From positions 1 to 9,027 of the forward strand of contig JAJQBV010000203.1 in NCBI GenBank assembly GCA_021203115.1: a DNA stretch of 9,027 bases, in the 5' to 3' direction. Shown here piece by piece: positions 8,057 through 9,027 of the stretch. Source of the DNA: Clostridiales bacterium (GTDB lineage Bacteria; Bacillota; Clostridia; Lachnospirales; Lachnospiraceae). The notes under the pieces are model-generated. The model saw only the letters and a list, made by a program, of their open reading frames with translations, was not told the DNA's origin and made no database searches. The translations under genes were made by a program, and so were the position numbers. Position 1 is the first letter of the stretch, and each line of letters opens with the position of its first letter.

Positions 8057-8551
8057 ATGAGGAAGCACATATTCCTGATCGGGTTTATGGGTGTCGGAAA
8101 GAGTACGGTCTCCAGAAAGCTGAGAGACCGGATGAAGGCACAGGAGATCGATATGGACGCGGCGATTGTCCGCGAGGCGGGAATGCCTGTCAGCGAGATT
8201 TTTGAGAGGTACGGCGAGACGCATTTTCGCGATCTGGAGACACAGATGCTGCAAAAGATTGCCGACGGCAGTCCGGCGGTGGTCTCCTGCGGCGGCGGGT
8301 GTGTGCTGCGCCCGGAGAATGTCGCGATCATGAAGGAGAGCGGAACGATCGTCCTTCTGACAGCCGACCCGACCACGATTTACTACAGAGTCCGGAACTC
8401 CAAAGCCCGGCCGATCCTAAACGGTCACATGAATGTGGAGTACATCGCCGGCCTGATGGAGCAGCGCAGGCCTGCCTACGAGGGGGCCTGCGACATTCAG
8501 GTTTCCACGGACGGGAAGCGGCCGGACCGGATCGCGGGGGAGATTCTGTAG
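8057..8551 (+). CDS. aroK: Shikimate kinase
   Basis: AroK phosphorylates shikimate at the 3-hydroxyl with ATP (step 5). The 164-residue product begins with Walker A GFMGVGKST (9-17). DMD follows (Asp32 and Asp34, Mg and shikimate binding), then ERYGETHFRDLE with Arg58 and the glycine-rich shikimate loop CGGGC (78-82). The LID region around RNSKARPIL has Arg118, and MEQRRPAY near 134-141 supplies the C-terminal substrate-binding Arg. The start at 8057 is chosen because AGGAGG (8046-8051) lies 5 bases upstream; an in-frame ATG at 8033 lies before that site. It most likely shares the aroD transcript: the 89-base gap shows no clear promoter or terminator. The stop is TAG. Confidence 0.95.
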   Translation: MRKHIFLIGFMGVGKSTVSRKLRDRMKAQEIDMDAAIVREAGMPVSEIFERYGETHFRDLETQMLQKIADGSPAVVSCGGGCVLRPENVAIMKESGTIVLLTADPTTIYYRVRNSKARPILNGHMNVEYIAGLMEQRRPAYEGACDIQVSTDGKRPDRIAGEIL

Positions 8552-8572
8552 CGGATCAATAAAGATAAATTG

Positions 8573-8603
8573 TTGTGAACGGTCATATATTTTCCGTTTA
8601 CAA
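8573..8603. promoter_or_regulatory. 31-base inverted repeat, possible BirA-like operator
   Basis: TTGTGAACGG (8573-8582) and CCGTTTACAA (8594-8603) are inverted copies differing at one position, separated by 11 bases. The outer octamers TTGTGAAC and GTTTACAA, 15 bases apart, resemble the biotin repressor half-sites TTGTnAAC / GTTnACAA. A -10-like TACAAT (8599-8604) overlaps the right arm, with no convincing -35. As RNA it would form a 10-pair stem but with no clean U-tract, so a terminator after aroK is the less likely reading. Confidence 0.4.
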
Positions 8604-8636
8604 TCGTTTATATAAAACAACAGGAGGAGCAGAGTT

Positions 8637-8804
8637 ATGTTAGTGTCGATTATCGGATTTATCATCTGGATTGTCTGCCTGATCTTAAACATTAAGATTG
8701 CGAAGAACAAAAACCGGAATGTCGCCGCATGGGTTGTCCTGAGTGTGTTTTTCTCATGGATCGTACTGATCATCAACCTTTGCCTGCCGGCGAAAGAGGT
8801 GTAA
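8637..8804 (+). CDS. Small two-helix membrane protein, function unknown
   Basis: The 55-residue product has two hydrophobic segments, about residues 3-19 and 29-50, joined by a basic turn (KIAKNKNRN, 20-28), and ends LPAKEV. It should be an inner-membrane hairpin. AGGAGG (8622-8627) lies 9 bases before the ATG, and the frame ends in TAA at 8802, so translation is well supported. The pattern of a basic Asn/Arg turn, a Trp and a second helix ending in Leu-Pro-x-Lys resembles many uncharacterised small Firmicutes membrane proteins. I assign no function. It lies 85 bases after aroK behind a 31-base inverted repeat, so it may be a separate regulated unit. It faces the tRNA terminator. Confidence 0.75.
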   Translation: MLVSIIGFIIWIVCLILNIKIAKNKNRNVAAWVVLSVFFSWIVLIINLCLPAKEV

Positions 8805-8852
8805 GAAAAGAAAATGAGAGGGTATTGACCATATTGCAGTCGATACCCTCTC
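8803..8852 (-). terminator. Rho-independent terminator of the tRNA unit
   Basis: GAGAGGGTATTGAC (8816-8829) and GTCGATACCCTCTC (8839-8852) form a 14-pair stem with one G-U pair and a 9-base loop. Read leftward it is followed by ATTTTCTTTTCTTA, a good U-rich tract, and it starts 4 bases after tRNA-Arg. Read rightward there is no U-tract, so it serves mainly the tRNA transcript. Confidence 0.85.
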
Positions 8853-8856
8853 GCTA

Positions 8857-8928
8857 TGCAACCGGCGGGAATCGAACCCACATTACAGGAGTCGGAGTCC
8901 TGCGTTCTATCCGTTAGACTACGGTTGC
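8857..8928 (-). tRNA. tRNA-Arg (anticodon CCG)
   Basis: The minus strand folds as a cloverleaf. The acceptor stem is GCAACCG/CGGTTGC with discriminator A. The anticodon stem CAGGA/TCCTG carries loop CTCCGAC, so the anticodon CCG (8893-8895) reads CGG. The variable loop is short (TAAT), and the T arm is GTGGG-TTCGATT-CCCGC. CCA is not encoded and must be added. The D stem (GTCT/GAAC) is weak, with a C-A mismatch and a G-U pair. Confidence 0.95.
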
Positions 8929-8940
8929 TTCTGAAACACA

Positions 8941-8967
8941 CAGCGACAATTGATGGAATTGCCGCTG
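8941..8967 (-). repeat. Hairpin in the tRNA-Thr/tRNA-Arg spacer
   Basis: CAGCGACAATT (8941-8951) and AATTGCCGCTG (8957-8967) form an 11-pair stem with a 5-base loop. The one imperfect position is a G-U pair only when transcribed leftward, the direction of the tRNAs. Weakly U-rich TGTGTTTC follows. It could be a processing signal or a partial terminator. Confidence 0.5.
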
Positions 8968-8974
8968 CGGTAAG

Positions 8975-9027
8975 AGCTTCGAATGGGACTCGAACCCACG
9001 ACCTACGCATTACGAGTGCGTCGCTCT
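8975..9027 (-). tRNA. tRNA-Thr (anticodon CGU), 5' part cut by the window end
   Basis: Present are the 3' half of the D stem (GAGC), anticodon stem ACGCA/TGCGT with loop CTCGTAA, so anticodon CGT (9012-9014) reads ACG, T arm GTGGG-TTCGAGT-CCCAT, acceptor 3' strand TCGAAGC and discriminator T. The 5' acceptor strand and most of the D arm lie beyond 9027. CCA is not encoded. Confidence 0.92.

Noticed and set aside
8573..8603. Rho-independent terminator of aroK
   Set aside because: The stem is possible, but TCGTTTATAT follows instead of a U-run, and the symmetry and -10 overlap fit an operator better.
8417..9010. Open frame (197 codons) on the minus strand across the tRNAs, terminator, small membrane protein gene and aroK end
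   Set aside because: It runs through two tRNAs and a terminator; its apparent protein is translation of structural RNA and antisense sequence.

Overview
The window looks like an ordinary chromosomal segment of a moderately GC-rich Firmicute, most likely a Clostridia/Lachnospiraceae-type organism. This is inferred from strong AGGAGG-type ribosome binding sites, sigma-A-like promoters with 17-base spacers, a TmcAL homologue, a monofunctional type I dehydroquinase and tRNA genes without encoded CCA. No mobile element, CRISPR array, phage gene or defence system is visible. Coding density is high, and no gene-free stretch exceeds about 170 bases.

Region 1 (1-3651, + strand) is a strong promoter and leader followed by a full-length pyruvate carboxylase gene. 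The reading frame is broken by one in-frame TAG at codon 69, at a place where the family normally has Tyr. The other 1,092 codons, including the biotin-attachment AMKM motif, are intact. This is the most important anomaly in the window: a very recent nonsense mutation, a sequence error, or a gene that depends on suppression.

Region 2 (3667-7029, - strand) is a probable operon in the order aroE, aroF (class I DAHP synthase), tmcAL (tRNA-Met cytidine acetate ligase). tmcAL converges on pyc with only 15 bases between the two stop codons.

Region 3 (7030-8551) is a compact divergent promoter region. It drives aroE-aroF-tmcAL leftward and aroD-aroK rightward, with the two -35 boxes only 4 bases apart and two palindromes placed on the promoters. 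Together the divergent units encode shikimate pathway steps 1 (DAHP synthase), 3 (dehydroquinase), 4 (shikimate dehydrogenase) and 5 (shikimate kinase). aroB, aroA and aroC are not in the window.

Region 4 (8552-9027) holds a 31-base inverted repeat that resembles a BirA (biotin repressor) operator, then a 55-residue two-helix membrane protein gene. Facing it is a leftward tRNA unit: tRNA-Thr(CGU), cut by the window end, then a structured spacer, tRNA-Arg(CCG) and a Rho-independent terminator.

The window is mainly core metabolism. I do not see a convincing new multi-gene system. The observations worth checking are the amber codon in pyc, the BirA-like repeat before the small membrane protein, the palindromes in the aro divergent promoter, and the hairpin between the tRNAs.
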